DNA from: Arthrobacter sp. U41
GTDB lineage: Bacteria > Actinomycetota > Actinomycetes > Actinomycetales > Micrococcaceae
NCBI RefSeq assembly: GCF_007679325.1
Contig: NZ_VEGI01000001.1
Span: forward strand, 372,001 to 436,000
Reading direction: 5' to 3'
DNA: 64,000 nucleotides
The notes below the pieces were generated by a model. It did no database searches. It was not told where the DNA came from and saw only the letters and a list, made by a program, of their open reading frames with translations. Of the stretch, positions 38,796-48,180 are shown piece by piece (within the stretch, counting starts at the first letter, position 1; each line of letters starts with the position of its first letter). Position numbers and translations under genes: made by a program.

Positions 38796-40115
38796 ATGTT
38801 TTACTTCAGCATTCCGCTCGGCAAGTTCGTTCGCCGGGTCTCCCGGCTCAGGGGCGGAGGCTCTGCCCTTCCCGGGCTCGTGGTCGAAAAAATCGATCCC
38901 GGCTTCATGCGCAGGACGCTGTCCACGCTGCCGCACGGCGTCGCCGTCGTCAGCGGCACGAACGGCAAGACGACCACCACCAAGATGGTGGTGGAACTGC
39001 TCGAGAGCCAGGGCCTGAAAGTCTTTACCAACCGCACCGGCAGCAACTTCACCCGCGGCGTAGCCGCGGCCCTGCTCGGCGAGGTGGACTGGCGCGGACG
39101 GCTGGACGCCGACGTCGCCGTGCTGGAACTCGACGAGGCCCACGCCGTGCACTTCGTCAACCAAGTGCCGCCGCGCTACAGCCTCCTGCTCAACGTCCTG
39201 CGCGACCAGCTGGACCGTTTCGGCGAAATCGACAAGACCGCACAGCTGCTGCAGCACATCGCGTCGAAGACCACGGGAACGGTGGTGCTGAACCGGGAGG
39301 ACCCGCGCGTCGCCCGGATCGCGGAAACGCTTACCGCGGGCACCCACGGGGCAGGCATAGAGAAGGGCCCCGACGTCCTGTACTTCGGCCTGGATGACTC
39401 CCTGCTGAGCACCTTCCCGAACGACGACGAGCTGCGGGCCGCCCCCGGCAGCCCCGTGCCGCCGGCTCCGCCCAAGCCGCACGCCGACGTCGTGCTGCGC
39501 CGGGTGGGTGCGGCGGACGCGGACTTTGAGTGCGACGGCGTCACGGTGACCACCGCGATGAAGCTCCGCGGCGTCTACAACATCTTCAACGCTGCGGCCG
39601 CGCTGACCCTGGCCCGGGCCATTGCGGTCAGGGACGGCGCAGTTGCGGACAACGACGGGCTGCTGACGGCCCTGTCCCAGGTGGCGCCGGCGTTCGGCCG
39701 CGGCGAGAGCCTCGTGGTCGACGGCCTGCCCCTGGATCTGGTCCTGGTGAAAAACCCCAGCGGCTTCCGCCTCGGGCTGAAGTCGTTCCCGGCCGCCGGT
39801 TACGCCACGATGATCGCCATCAACGACAACTACGCTGACGGGCGGGACATGTCCTGGCTCTGGGACGTCGAATTCGACACCCTCCGGGAGGGCGGCGTGG
39901 ACCAGTTGAGCGGCTCCCGCGCCTACGACATGGCGCTCCGCCTGCAGTACGACGACGTCGCTATCGGGGCCGTGGACACCGAGATTGCCCCCGCGCTGGC
40001 GGCTTTCATCAGCGGCGCCAGGGACAAGCCGAAGCGGATCTTCTGCACGTACACAGCCATGCTGGCCATCCGCCGCGAGCTGTCCAAAATCACCACAGTA
40101 GAGGTGGTCTCATGA
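38796..40115 (+). CDS. murT: Lipid II isoglutaminyl synthase, Mur ligase subunit MurT
   Basis: ATP-dependent half of MurT/GatD, which amidates the D-Glu of the lipid II stem peptide. The P-loop [11 protein letters not shown] is at about 53-63, with Mur-ligase middle sequences [21 protein letters not shown] and [16 protein letters not shown]. The DUF1727 C-terminal domain carries [10 protein letters not shown] and [20 protein letters not shown] with the catalytic aspartate. The four cysteines of the zinc ribbon known in the staphylococcal enzyme are absent: only two cysteines occur (FECDG and IFCTYT). The 439 residues start at a leaderless ATG. gatD overlaps the 3' end as ATGA. Confidence 0.93.
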   Translation: MFYFSIPLGKFVRRVSRLRGGGSALPGLVVEKIDPGFMRRTLSTLPHGVAVVSGTNGKTTTTKMVVELLESQGLKVFTNRTGSNFTRGVAAALLGEVDWRGRLDADVAVLELDEAHAVHFVNQVPPRYSLLLNVLRDQLDRFGEIDKTAQLLQHIASKTTGTVVLNREDPRVARIAETLTAGTHGAGIEKGPDVLYFGLDDSLLSTFPNDDELRAAPGSPVPPAPPKPHADVVLRRVGAADADFECDGVTVTTAMKLRGVYNIFNAAAALTLARAIAVRDGAVADNDGLLTALSQVAPAFGRGESLVVDGLPLDLVLVKNPSGFRLGLKSFPAAGYATMIAINDNYADGRDMSWLWDVEFDTLREGGVDQLSGSRAYDMALRLQYDDVAIGAVDTEIAPALAAFISGARDKPKRIFCTYTAMLAIRRELSKITTVEVVS

Positions 40116-40900
40116 CCCCGCAGCCCGACTCCAGCCTCTCCTTCGGGCATGAGCTTCCGCCGGAGGAATCCCCGGCGCCCGGCAAGGGGACCATCCGGGT
40201 CCTGCAGCTGTACCCGCGGGACATGAACATCTACGGCGACTGGGGCAACGCCCTGGTGCTGGCCCAGCGGCTGCGCTGGCACGGCTACACCCCTGAACTG
40301 CTCGAGTACAACGTCGGCGACGAGTTCCCGGCGGACGTCGACCTGATCGTGGGCGGCGGCGGGCAGGACAGCGGCCAGCTTGTTATCCAGGATGACCTGC
40401 TGTCCCGGGAGTCAGTGCTGAAGGCCCTGGCCGAGGACGGCACCCCCATGCTGGTGATCTGCGGCCTGTACCAGCTGTTCGGGAAGTTCTTCAAGACCCG
40501 GACGGGTTCCGTCATCCCGGGGATCGGCGTCCTGGATGTCGAAACCCACGGCACCGACCAGCGGCTGATCGGCAACGTGTCCGTGTCCTCCCCCGAGTTC
40601 GGTACCGTGCTGGGGTACGAGAACCACAGCGGCCAGACCACCCTGGGTCCGGGCGTCTCACCGTTGGGGACCACGGCCAAGGGCACCGGCAACAACAGCG
40701 ACGACGGCCAGGAAGGTGCCCGCTACCGGAACATCGTGGCGAGCTACCTGCACGGATCCCTGCTGCCCAAGAACCCGGCGCTGGCGGACTTCCTCATCCG
40801 GACCGCCGTCGAACGCAAGTACGGCAGCTTCTCCCCCGGCACCCCGGACGACTCCTACGCCGTCCTCGCCCGCGAACACGCCGCCCGCCGCCCGCGCTGA
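40112..40900 (+). CDS. gatD: Lipid II isoglutaminyl synthase, glutaminase subunit GatD
   Basis: Releases ammonia from glutamine for MurT. The nucleophile is in MLVICGLYQLFG (cysteine near 117), the family segment is GYENHSGQTTLG, and the catalytic histidine is in SYLHGSLLPKNP. The oxyanion region is VGGGGQDSGQ. At 262 residues it is slightly longer than the staphylococcal protein, through an N-terminal Pro-rich tail of 25 residues and a GTGNNSDDGQEGA loop. Its ATG overlaps the murT stop, so the two subunits are made in step. Confidence 0.94.
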   Translation: MTPQPDSSLSFGHELPPEESPAPGKGTIRVLQLYPRDMNIYGDWGNALVLAQRLRWHGYTPELLEYNVGDEFPADVDLIVGGGGQDSGQLVIQDDLLSRESVLKALAEDGTPMLVICGLYQLFGKFFKTRTGSVIPGIGVLDVETHGTDQRLIGNVSVSSPEFGTVLGYENHSGQTTLGPGVSPLGTTAKGTGNNSDDGQEGARYRNIVASYLHGSLLPKNPALADFLIRTAVERKYGSFSPGTPDDSYAVLAREHAARRPR

Positions 40901-40933
40901 GTCTGAACAGATTCCGGGGAGGAGCCGTTCACG

Positions 40934-41422
40934 ATGATCCGGATTGACCGTGACAACCCGGGCCGGGCCGACGTCCAGGAGCTGCTGAACGAGCACCTCG
41001 CGGATATGTTCGCCACGTCGCCCGCGGAGAGTGTGCACGCCCTCGATTCCGACGCCCTCTCGGGCCCGGCCATCACCTTCTGGACCGCGCGCGAGGACTC
41101 CGAGGTGCTCGGCTGCGGGGCGCTGAAACTGCTTGCGCCCGGCGGGGCAGGGATCAGGCAGGGCGAAATTAAGTCGATGCGCACCGCGGCCCACGCCCGC
41201 GGCCGCGGCGTTGGCACCCTCCTGCTGAAGCACATCGTGGCCGAGGCCCGGCGTAGCGGTTACGGCCGGCTCTACCTTGAGACCGGAAGCCAGGAGTTCT
41301 TTGCTCCGGCACGGCGGCTGTACCAGCGGCACGGGTTCAGCATCTGCCCGCCCTTTGGCGACTACGGGGAGGACCCGAACAGCGTCTACATGACCCTGGC
41401 CCTGGACCCGATCCGCCCGTAG
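40934..41422 (+). CDS. GNAT family N-acetyltransferase
   Basis: A 162-residue acetyltransferase. Acetyl-CoA motif A is at EIKSMRTAAHARGRGVGTLLLKHIVAEARRSG (about 78-109), followed by RLYLETGSQEFFAPARRLYQRHGF. The pattern resembles the PhnO/YpeA-like family annotated as small-molecule acetyltransferases. The substrate is unknown. The ATG has GGAGGAG upstream. It lies 33 bp after gatD on the same strand and could be co-transcribed. Confidence 0.88.
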   Translation: MIRIDRDNPGRADVQELLNEHLADMFATSPAESVHALDSDALSGPAITFWTAREDSEVLGCGALKLLAPGGAGIRQGEIKSMRTAAHARGRGVGTLLLKHIVAEARRSGYGRLYLETGSQEFFAPARRLYQRHGFSICPPFGDYGEDPNSVYMTLALDPIRP

Positions 41423-41479
41423 GACCCGGCCACCGCGGCCACCATATCGGCCCAGGCTCAACTGGGGCCCGGCCGAGCC

Positions 41480-42316
41480 TCAACTGCGGCCGGCATACTC
41501 CAGCACGTCGCGGGCGATGCGTCCGCTGGAGGCTGCCCGGAGATGGCCCTTCCCCTCGTACCAGACGAGGGTGCAGTCCGGGATCAGTCCGGCCGTTTCC
41601 TGCGCGACTTCGCGGGGGAAGAATCGGTCGTCGCCTCCGCAGATGAGCAGCACGGGCCGCCGGATCAGCGGGAGCACAGCGCGGGAATTGAAGGTCCTTT
41701 CGCCCTGCACCTCGGTGAGGACGTCCTGGGCCGGGAAATCGGCACCGCTCAGCATCCGGCGGCCGATCAGGGGTCCGATCAGCCGCCGTAACCACTTCAC
41801 CCGCCGGCCCGGCAGCAGATACTCGGCGAAGACCGTCCCGGCGCCGCTTGTGTCCCCGCCGCCGAGGGCCGTGGCCAAGCGGGAATCGACGTCCTTGCCC
41901 CAGTCGCTCAACTCCGCCGCGGTGACCACCATGGCCATATGGCCGAAGGATTCGGGATGCCGGGCGGCCAGATACTGGCCTGCCATCCCGCCGAACGACT
42001 CCGCGACGACGACGTCGACCCGCCCGCCGAACTGCTCGGCGATCAGCTGCGCGTAGTCGTCCGCCATGTCGGCGATGGTGTGTTCCGGGGGCATCCCCCG
42101 GCGCCGGGTGACAACCCAGACGGCGTATCCGGCGCGGAGAAACTCATCAAACTGCCTCCGGAACATCCTGCGCAGCATCCCCTTGGGAACCGTGCTGCCG
42201 GGCCCGCCCGGGATGAAGAGGAGCGTCTTGGGGCCCTGACCCCAGCCCAGATATTCCATGCCGTTGGCGAAGGTCCCGTTCCGGGGCTGCCGGTCCGCCG
42301 TCGATACTTTGCCCAC
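41480..42316 (-). CDS. Alpha/beta hydrolase
   Basis: A 278-residue hydrolase. The oxyanion region is LLFIPGGPGSTVPKG, the nucleophile elbow VVVAESFGGMAGQYLA (serine near 108), the acid CGGDDRFFPREVA and the catalytic histidine EGKGHLRA, in canonical order. The substrate is unknown; an esterase, lipase or peptidase-like role is possible. The GTG start (VGKVSTADR) has a GGGAGG Shine-Dalgarno 4 nt upstream. A kinase gene and CapA lie upstream on the same strand. Confidence 0.88.
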   Translation of the reverse strand: MGKVSTADRQPRNGTFANGMEYLGWGQGPKTLLFIPGGPGSTVPKGMLRRMFRRQFDEFLRAGYAVWVVTRRRGMPPEHTIADMADDYAQLIAEQFGGRVDVVVAESFGGMAGQYLAARHPESFGHMAMVVTAAELSDWGKDVDSRLATALGGGDTSGAGTVFAEYLLPGRRVKWLRRLIGPLIGRRMLSGADFPAQDVLTEVQGERTFNSRAVLPLIRRPVLLICGGDDRFFPREVAQETAGLIPDCTLVWYEGKGHLRAASSGRIARDVLEYAGRS

Positions 42317-42393
42317 AAAGCCTCCCGTCCAGTCGCGACAGGAGCCGACCGTGAAGTCCCCCGCGTCACCACCACCGTATTAGCCGTCCGGTA

Positions 42394-42897
42394 TCAGGAC
42401 AAGATCGGCAGGCCCTCCGACGGTTCCGGTGCCTGGAAAATCCCGGCCAGGTGCCGGACGTCTGCCTCTTCAAGCCGGTGCGAGCCCGCCTCGCGCCGGC
42501 AGGCGCGTGCGACCGCCCGTTCGATCGACGTCTGCAACGGTGTCCGGACATAGTGAACGGCGACGGCGGCACCGGCGGCCTGTGCCTTGCCTGCCCAAAC
42601 GGCACGCCGCTCGCGGCTCCACTGGTTCCAGTCGAGCACGACATCGGTGCCGGCCGACAGGATCTGCAGTGCTGTGTCCCAGATCAGGGACTTGCAGTCT
42701 TCAGCGAGCTCCGCGTAGTCCCCGGACGCGAAGTGGAGGTCCGGATACAGGCGCAGCATCCACTCGTCCAGGCTGAACCGTACGGCCGGCAGGCCGGTTT
42801 CCAGTTCCCTCGCCACGGTACTCTTCCCGGCACCGGGAAGACCGCACAGCAGGTGGACGGTCGGCTGCCCGGGCGCCGGCCGCCGTCGTTCCTCCAA
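42394..42897 (-). CDS. P-loop AAA-type small kinase
   Basis: A 167-residue P-loop protein. Walker A is LLCGLPGAGKST (about 16-27), followed by SLDEWMLRLYPD and VVLDWNQWSRERRAVWAGKAQAAGAAVAVHYVRTP, as in small zeta-toxin-like or gluconate kinase-like ATPases that phosphorylate small substrates. The substrate is not known. The start is 3 bp past the CapA stop, so the two genes are likely co-transcribed and coupled. Confidence 0.82.
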   Translation of the reverse strand: MEERRRPAPGQPTVHLLCGLPGAGKSTVARELETGLPAVRFSLDEWMLRLYPDLHFASGDYAELAEDCKSLIWDTALQILSAGTDVVLDWNQWSRERRAVWAGKAQAAGAAVAVHYVRTPLQTSIERAVARACRREAGSHRLEEADVRHLAGIFQAPEPSEGLPILS

Positions 42898-42900
42898 GCC

Positions 42901-44214
42901 CTACCGTTCCTTGGTGATGAGCAGTTCGCGGGCGCCCGCAGCCGCGGCGCCCATCGACTCGACTACGGTCTTGGTGCGCTGGCGGGTGGCTGCGTCAGCC
43001 GCGGCACCGGCGCAGGGACCCTGCGGGGTGTCGGAGGCAGCGGAGCACCAGCGGTAGGGCCCGCGGACCATCACCGACGGCGCCCAGGCCAGGTCGGAGG
43101 CGGTCCATTTGCCGTTCGTGCCCTGGCTGAACTGCGCCCGGACCAGCAGGCCCTCATTGTTCACCACATAGTTTGGCGAGAGTTCGGTGATCGCGTTGCC
43201 CAGGCTGTACACAATCCAGGTGCCCTTGTACTTCTCGATCGGCTGCACCGAGTGCGTGTGGTGGCCGTAGATCATGGTGAACTGGCCGCTGTCCGCAAGG
43301 GCATGGGCGACGCCCGTCTGCTCGGCGTTGGGCACGCTCGAGTACTCATCGCCCGCATGCATGGCGCCGAGCACGATGTCGGCGCCCAGCTCCCGGGCTT
43401 TCTTCGCCTTCGCGATCATGACGTCGGCGTCGAGCATGTCCACTTGCCAGGCCGCCTCCGGGACAAGTCCGTTCAGACCGTACGTCGCATCGATGACGGC
43501 GATCTTTGCAGCCGCTGTCTGCACGATCATGATGTCCCGGGAGTCGGCCTCGGTCCGGTAGGAGCCGGTGTGGTGCAGCCCGGCGGCGTCCAGGGCATCC
43601 AGGGTGCGGACCAGCCCTGCTGTGCCGCGGTCAACCGTGTGGTTGCTCGCGGTGGTGCAGGCCTGGTAGCCCATCTGCTGGGCGGCCGTGATGATCTGCG
43701 GCGGAACGTTGAACGAGGGGTATGAGGAGAACGGCCCGGCGGGTCCGGCCACCGGGGTTTCCAGATGGCAGATCGCGAGGTCACTCTGCTCGATGTACTT
43801 GCGCTGCCCCTCAAGCATCGGCCCGAAGTCCAGCCCCTTCGTGCCCTGGGCCAGGGCGTCCGCGCGGCCCTGCTCCCACAGCTCGTCGTGGACCAGCATG
43901 TCCCCGGACACCAGCACCGAGGTGCAGCGGACGGCCTCGCAGGCCGGTCCCTTCCCCGGCGTCGGCGTCGGTGTTGGGGTCGGCGTCGGGGTCGTGGTGC
44001 CCGACGGCGACGATTCCGCCGTCGTCGATTCCGTCCCCTGCGGTGCCGCCTGCCCGGCAGTGCTCCCGCCGGCGCTCCCGGCGGCAGCCGAGGAGTCGGC
44101 CGCAGGGGATTCCGGGCCGGACCCGGTACCGCAGGAAGCCACGGAAGCGGCCAGGGAAAGCGCTGCGGCGGCGGCGAGGAGGCGTGCGCGCCGCCGGGGG
44201 GTGATGGTACTCAT
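42901..44214 (-). CDS. CapA-family lipoprotein (metallophosphatase fold)
   Basis: A 437-residue protein with a lipoprotein signal: RRRARLLAAAAALSLAASVASC, with the lipobox cysteine at 28. A Ser/Thr/Pro linker with a TP repeat follows (about 70-92), then the PGA_cap domain: SVLVSGDMLVHDELW, AICHLETPVAG, ASNHTVDRGTAG, VLGAMHAGDEYSS and MIYGHHTHSVQPIEKYKGTWIVYSLGN. The family is named for polyglutamate capsule synthesis, but many members are metallophosphatases of unknown substrate, and no capB or capC is nearby. The ATG lies 7 nt after a TAGGAT box, so it is probably leaderless. Confidence 0.9.
   Translation of the reverse strand: MSTITPRRRARLLAAAAALSLAASVASCGTGSGPESPAADSSAAAGSAGGSTAGQAAPQGTESTTAESSPSGTTTPTPTPTPTPTPGKGPACEAVRCTSVLVSGDMLVHDELWEQGRADALAQGTKGLDFGPMLEGQRKYIEQSDLAICHLETPVAGPAGPFSSYPSFNVPPQIITAAQQMGYQACTTASNHTVDRGTAGLVRTLDALDAAGLHHTGSYRTEADSRDIMIVQTAAAKIAVIDATYGLNGLVPEAAWQVDMLDADVMIAKAKKARELGADIVLGAMHAGDEYSSVPNAEQTGVAHALADSGQFTMIYGHHTHSVQPIEKYKGTWIVYSLGNAITELSPNYVVNNEGLLVRAQFSQGTNGKWTASDLAWAPSVMVRGPYRWCSAASDTPQGPCAGAAADAATRQRTKTVVESMGAAAAGARELLITKER
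43958..44002 (-). repeat. Thr-Pro coding microsatellite in the CapA gene
   Basis: About seven near-identical six-base units code for alternating Thr and Pro in the linker after the lipoprotein anchor. Copy-number changes would keep the frame. Confidence 0.7.
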
Positions 44215-44221
44215 GGCGCCA

Positions 44222-44227
44222 ATCCTA
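44222..44227 (-). promoter_or_regulatory. -10 box for the leaderless CapA gene
   Basis: TAGGAT on the minus strand, then seven bases, then ATG. No Shine-Dalgarno is present. Confidence 0.5.
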
Positions 44228-44296
44228 CGGTGGCAGCCGTCACAACACGCTTAGCAGACCGTTGAGAACACCCCCGTTACATGAAAGAGTTATTTC

Positions 44297-46309
44297 ATGA
44301 CCAATCCCCTGATGAGCCCCAGCCCGCTGCCGTTCGGCCTCCCGCCGTTCGCGGACATCACCACCGAGCACTACGCCGAAGCCGTGGAGGCCGGCCTCGC
44401 CGAACACCTCGCTGAAATCCAGGCCATCGTGGACACACCGGAGCCTGCTTCTTTTGAAAACACCGTGCTGGCCATGGAGCGGTCCGGACAGCTCCTGCAG
44501 CGCGCGGCGGCGTCCTTCTTCACCCTCGTGTCCGCCGACGCCTCGGATGCCATCCGCGAACTCGAGACCACCCTGTCCCCGCAGTTCTCGGCCCACCAGG
44601 ACGCCGTCTACCTCAACCGGCGGCTGTTCGAACGGTTCGCCACCGTCAACACGGACCAGCTCGATGCTGAATCCTCCCGCCTGGTGGATGAGTACCTCAA
44701 GGAGTTCCGCCAGTCCGGCATCCAGCTCGACGACGCCGGCCAAGAGCGGCTCAAGGCCATCAATTCCGAACTCTCCCGGCTCGGCACGGAGTTCGGCCAG
44801 CGGGTCAAGGAGGCGATGAAGTCCGCCGCCCTGCTGCTCGACGACGCCGCGGACCTCGCCGGGCTACCCGCCGACGATGTCGCCAGCGCCGCGGAAGCTG
44901 CCCGGACCGCCGGGCACGAGGGGAAGTTCCTGCTCACCCTCATCCAGCCCAGCAACCAGCCCGCCCTCGCCGCCCTGGAGAACCGGGACGTCCGCCGCCG
45001 CCTGTACGAGGCCTCCATCGGGCGCGGCAGCGACGGCAGCTCCCTCGATGTCCTGGACCTCGTCAAGGACACGGTCCGGCTCCGTGCCGAGAAGGCCACA
45101 CTGTTGGGCTTCGCCAACTACGCCGAGCTCGTTGTGGACCAGCAGACGGCCCCGGACTTCGCCGCGGTGCAGACCATGATGAACCGGCTGGCACCGGCCG
45201 CGGTCCGCAATGCCGATGCCGAGGCCGAGGCGCTGGCCGAGGTTGCGGGCCACCCCCTCGAGGCCTGGGACTGGGCGTACTACTCTGCGAAGGTCAAGCG
45301 CGAACGGTACGCCGTGGACGAGCAGGCCCTGCGCCCCTATTTCGAGCTGGACCGCGTCCTGAACGACGGGGTGTTCTTCGCCGCCAACGCGCTCTACGGC
45401 ATCACGTTCCACGAGCGCGGCGACCTCGCCGGCTACCACCCGGACGTCCGCGTCTGGGAGGTCCGCAACTCGGACGGCACCGAGCTGGGCCTGTTCCTGG
45501 GTGATTACTACACCCGCGAATCCAAGCGGGGCGGCGCCTGGATGAACTCGCTGGTGGAACAGTCCGGGCTGCTCAACACCCGGCCCGTGGTGATCAACAA
45601 CCTCAACATCTCCAAGCCACCCGCCGGCGAACCCACGCTCCTGACCCTCGACGAGCTCCGCACCACGTTCCACGAGTTCGGCCACGCCCTGCACGGCCTG
45701 TTCTCCTCGGTCACCTACCCGCGTTTCTCCGGCACTTCGGTGCCGCGGGACTTTGTGGAGTACCCCTCGCAGGTGAACGAGATGTGGATCATGTGGCCGG
45801 AAGTCCTGGCCAACTACGCGCGCCACCACGCCACCGGAGAGGCGCTGCCGCAGGAGGTGGTGGACAAGCTCGACGCCGCGCAGCTGTGGGGCGAAGGCTT
45901 TGGCACCACCGAATACCTGGGCGCGGCGCTGCTGGACCTCGCCTGGCATGTGTTGGATGGTAGCGAAGTACCGGACGATGCCCTGGAATTCGAGGCGAAG
46001 GCACTCGCTGCGGCCGGCGTTGCGCACCACCTGATACCGCCGCGCTACCGCACCGGATACTTTCAGCACATCTTTGCCGGCGCCGGATACGCCGCAGGGT
46101 ACTACTCCTACATCTGGAGCGAAGTGCTGGACGCCGAGACGGTCGAGTGGTTCAAGGACAACGGCGGCCTCACCCGGGCCAACGGCGACTTCTTCCGCGC
46201 CGAGCTCCTCTCCCGGGGCAACAGCCGCGATCCGCTGGATTCCTTCCGCGCCTTCCGCGGCCGCGACGCCGAACTCGAACCGCTGCTGAAGCGCCGCGGC
46301 CTCGACTAA
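44297..46309 (+). CDS. M3 family metallopeptidase (oligopeptidase A / Dcp type)
   Basis: A 670-residue zinc oligopeptidase. The active-site motif TFHEFGHALHGL is at about 456-467, with the third ligand in the downstream DFVEYPSQVNEMW. YFQHIFAGAGYAAGYYSYIWSEVLDAE is near the end. Length and motifs suit peptidyl-dipeptidase Dcp, which removes C-terminal dipeptides; oligopeptidase A is the close alternative. It is cytoplasmic, without a signal peptide. The ATG has a GAAAGAG Shine-Dalgarno. It is divergent from the CapA gene, with 82 bp between starts. Confidence 0.93.
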   Translation: MTNPLMSPSPLPFGLPPFADITTEHYAEAVEAGLAEHLAEIQAIVDTPEPASFENTVLAMERSGQLLQRAAASFFTLVSADASDAIRELETTLSPQFSAHQDAVYLNRRLFERFATVNTDQLDAESSRLVDEYLKEFRQSGIQLDDAGQERLKAINSELSRLGTEFGQRVKEAMKSAALLLDDAADLAGLPADDVASAAEAARTAGHEGKFLLTLIQPSNQPALAALENRDVRRRLYEASIGRGSDGSSLDVLDLVKDTVRLRAEKATLLGFANYAELVVDQQTAPDFAAVQTMMNRLAPAAVRNADAEAEALAEVAGHPLEAWDWAYYSAKVKRERYAVDEQALRPYFELDRVLNDGVFFAANALYGITFHERGDLAGYHPDVRVWEVRNSDGTELGLFLGDYYTRESKRGGAWMNSLVEQSGLLNTRPVVINNLNISKPPAGEPTLLTLDELRTTFHEFGHALHGLFSSVTYPRFSGTSVPRDFVEYPSQVNEMWIMWPEVLANYARHHATGEALPQEVVDKLDAAQLWGEGFGTTEYLGAALLDLAWHVLDGSEVPDDALEFEAKALAAAGVAHHLIPPRYRTGYFQHIFAGAGYAAGYYSYIWSEVLDAETVEWFKDNGGLTRANGDFFRAELLSRGNSRDPLDSFRAFRGRDAELEPLLKRRGLD

Positions 46310-46383
46310 CCCGCATCCGTTGCTCCGTAGCCGCCCTTTTGGAGCCTCATAAGGGCAGCTACGGAGCAATCGACGGGAAACAA

Positions 46384-46424
46384 CGACGGCGGCCGGCCAC
46401 CTAAAAGGTGACCGGCCGCCGTCG
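46384..46424. terminator. Bidirectional terminator between the M3 peptidase and pdxS
   Basis: An 18-bp arm at 46384-46401 pairs with 46407-46424 with one mismatch and a 5-base AT-rich loop. It serves the convergent genes on both sides. Confidence 0.85.
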
Positions 46425-46444
46425 TCGTTAGTGCTTTAGGTTAG

Positions 46445-47371
46445 TTACCAGCCGCGCTCGGCCAGGCGGTGCGGCTGCGGGATCTCATCCACGTTGATGC
46501 CGACCATGGCCTCGCCCAGGCCGCGGGAGGCCTTGGCGATCTCTTCCGGGTCGTCGAAGAAGGTGGTTGCCTTCACGACGGCGGCGGCGCGCTGGGCCGG
46601 GTTGCCGGACTTGAAGATGCCGGAGCCAACGAAGACGCCGTCGGCGCCGAGCTGCATCATCATGGCGGCGTCGGCCGGGGTGGCGATGCCGCCGGCGGTG
46701 AAGAGCACCACCGGGAGCTTGCCGGTGGTGGCAACTTCCTTGACCAGTTCGTACGGGGCCTGCAGTTCCTTGGCGGCGACGTAGAGCTCGTCCTCGGGCA
46801 GGGCGGCGAGCTTCTTGATCTCGGCGCGGATCTGGCGCATGTGGGTGGTGGCGTTGGAGACGTCGCCGGTGCCGGCCTCCCCCTTGGAGCGGATCATGGC
46901 CGCGCCTTCGTTGATCCGGCGCAGGGCCTCCCCCAGGTTGGTGGCGCCGCAGACGAAGGGAACTGTGAAGTTCCACTTGTCGATGTGGTTTGCGTAGTCG
47001 GCCGGGGTCAGGACCTCGGACTCGTCGATGTAGTCGACGCCGAGGGTCTGGATGACCTGGGCTTCGACGAAGTGGCCGATCCGGACCTTCGCCATGACCG
47101 GGATGGACACGGCGCCGATGATCGCTTCGATCATGTCCGGATCGGACATGCGGGACACGCCGCCCTGGGCGCGGATATCGGCGGGAACGCGTTCCAGCGC
47201 CATGACTGCGACGGCTCCGGCATCCTCAGCGATGCGGGCCTGCTCGACGTTGACGACGTCCATGATGACGCCGCCCTTGAGCATCTCCGCCATGCCGCGC
47301 TTGACGCGGTTGCTGCCCGTAACGCTCTTCGCGGACGCGCCGGCTTCGCTGCTTACATCAGGTGTAGACAC
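46445..47371 (-). CDS. pdxS: Pyridoxal 5'-phosphate synthase lyase subunit
   Basis: Makes PLP from ribose 5-phosphate, glyceraldehyde 3-phosphate and ammonia delivered by PdxT. The sequence is strongly conserved: [56 protein letters not shown] with the catalytic lysine, [14 protein letters not shown] and [29 protein letters not shown] chose the GTG at 47371 ([10 protein letters not shown] follows) with AGGGG 5 nt upstream, giving 308 residues. The longer open frame has no support. The glutaminase gene pdxT is about 8 kb away in the same orientation. Confidence 0.96.
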   Translation of the reverse strand: MSTPDVSSEAGASAKSVTGSNRVKRGMAEMLKGGVIMDVVNVEQARIAEDAGAVAVMALERVPADIRAQGGVSRMSDPDMIEAIIGAVSIPVMAKVRIGHFVEAQVIQTLGVDYIDESEVLTPADYANHIDKWNFTVPFVCGATNLGEALRRINEGAAMIRSKGEAGTGDVSNATTHMRQIRAEIKKLAALPEDELYVAAKELQAPYELVKEVATTGKLPVVLFTAGGIATPADAAMMMQLGADGVFVGSGIFKSGNPAQRAAAVVKATTFFDDPEEIAKASRGLGEAMVGINVDEIPQPHRLAERGW

Positions 47372-47541
47372 AAAAACCCCTATGGGTAGATAGATGACCT
47401 CGCCGGAGCGCGGACGGCACACAAATGCCGCTTCGCACACACCGGATTACCGGATCCATTGGCCGGTAATGCTAATACTAGTCCCCCGCGCCACCGGCCT
47501 GAATTCCGGTTACACCCCGCGGAGCGCCTTGACGCGGGCGC

Positions 47542-48180
47542 TCAGGCGGCTTGTCCGGTTTCCGTGCCCTCGGTCTCGTCGAGCGACTGCCGGCGCACCG
47601 TGATGATCCTTTGAATGACCGTCACCAGGCTCGCCGCGGCCAGGAGGCAAAGCGTCGCGAACAGGACAACGGTTGGCAGTCCCAGGCCGGTCAAGCCGGT
47701 GACCACCAGGACGGACACCAGCCGCTCGGCGCGTTCGGCGATGCCCACGTTGGCCTGGAAGCCCAGCGCCTCGGCTTTGGCGCGGGCGTAGGACACCACC
47801 ATGCCCAGCACCAGGCAGACGACGGCGGCAATCGCGATCGCGGCGTCGTCGCCCCCGGTGAAGAACCAGACCGCGACGCCGGCGAACAGCGCCCCGTCGG
47901 CCACCCGGTCCAGGGTGGAATCCAGGAAGTTGCCCCAGCGTCCGCCGCTTTTTTGCATCCGGGCCATGATTCCGTCGATGACGTCGGAAAAGATGAACGC
48001 GGTAATAAAGATCGTGCCCCACCAGAGCTGGCCGAGCGGATAGAACACCAGTGCGCCCACCACCACGCCGAGCGTTCCGACGATGGTCACCGCGTCCGGG
48101 GACACGCCGATCCGCAGCAGCCAGCGGGCAAGCGGGGAGAACAGCGCGGTGAAGAAACCGCGCGCATGCCTATTGAGCAT
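47542..48180 (-). CDS. pgsA: CDP-alcohol phosphatidyltransferase (phosphatidylinositol-phosphate synthase-like)
   Basis: Membrane enzyme that transfers a phosphatidyl group from CDP-diacylglycerol to an alcohol. The signature DGIMARMQKSGGRWGNFLD, extended by STLDR, fits the full DG-x2-AR-x8-G-x3-D-x3-D pattern (about 63-86). About six hydrophobic helices follow. In actinobacteria the gene at this position, after thrS and the HIT gene, makes phosphatidylinositol phosphate, precursor of PI and its mannosides. The substrate is inferred from that context. The usual downstream acyltransferase and pimA are not present. It overlaps the HIT gene by 11 bp. Confidence 0.88.
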   Translation of the reverse strand: MLNRHARGFFTALFSPLARWLLRIGVSPDAVTIVGTLGVVVGALVFYPLGQLWWGTIFITAFIFSDVIDGIMARMQKSGGRWGNFLDSTLDRVADGALFAGVAVWFFTGGDDAAIAIAAVVCLVLGMVVSYARAKAEALGFQANVGIAERAERLVSVLVVTGLTGLGLPTVVLFATLCLLAAASLVTVIQRIITVRRQSLDETEGTETGQAA

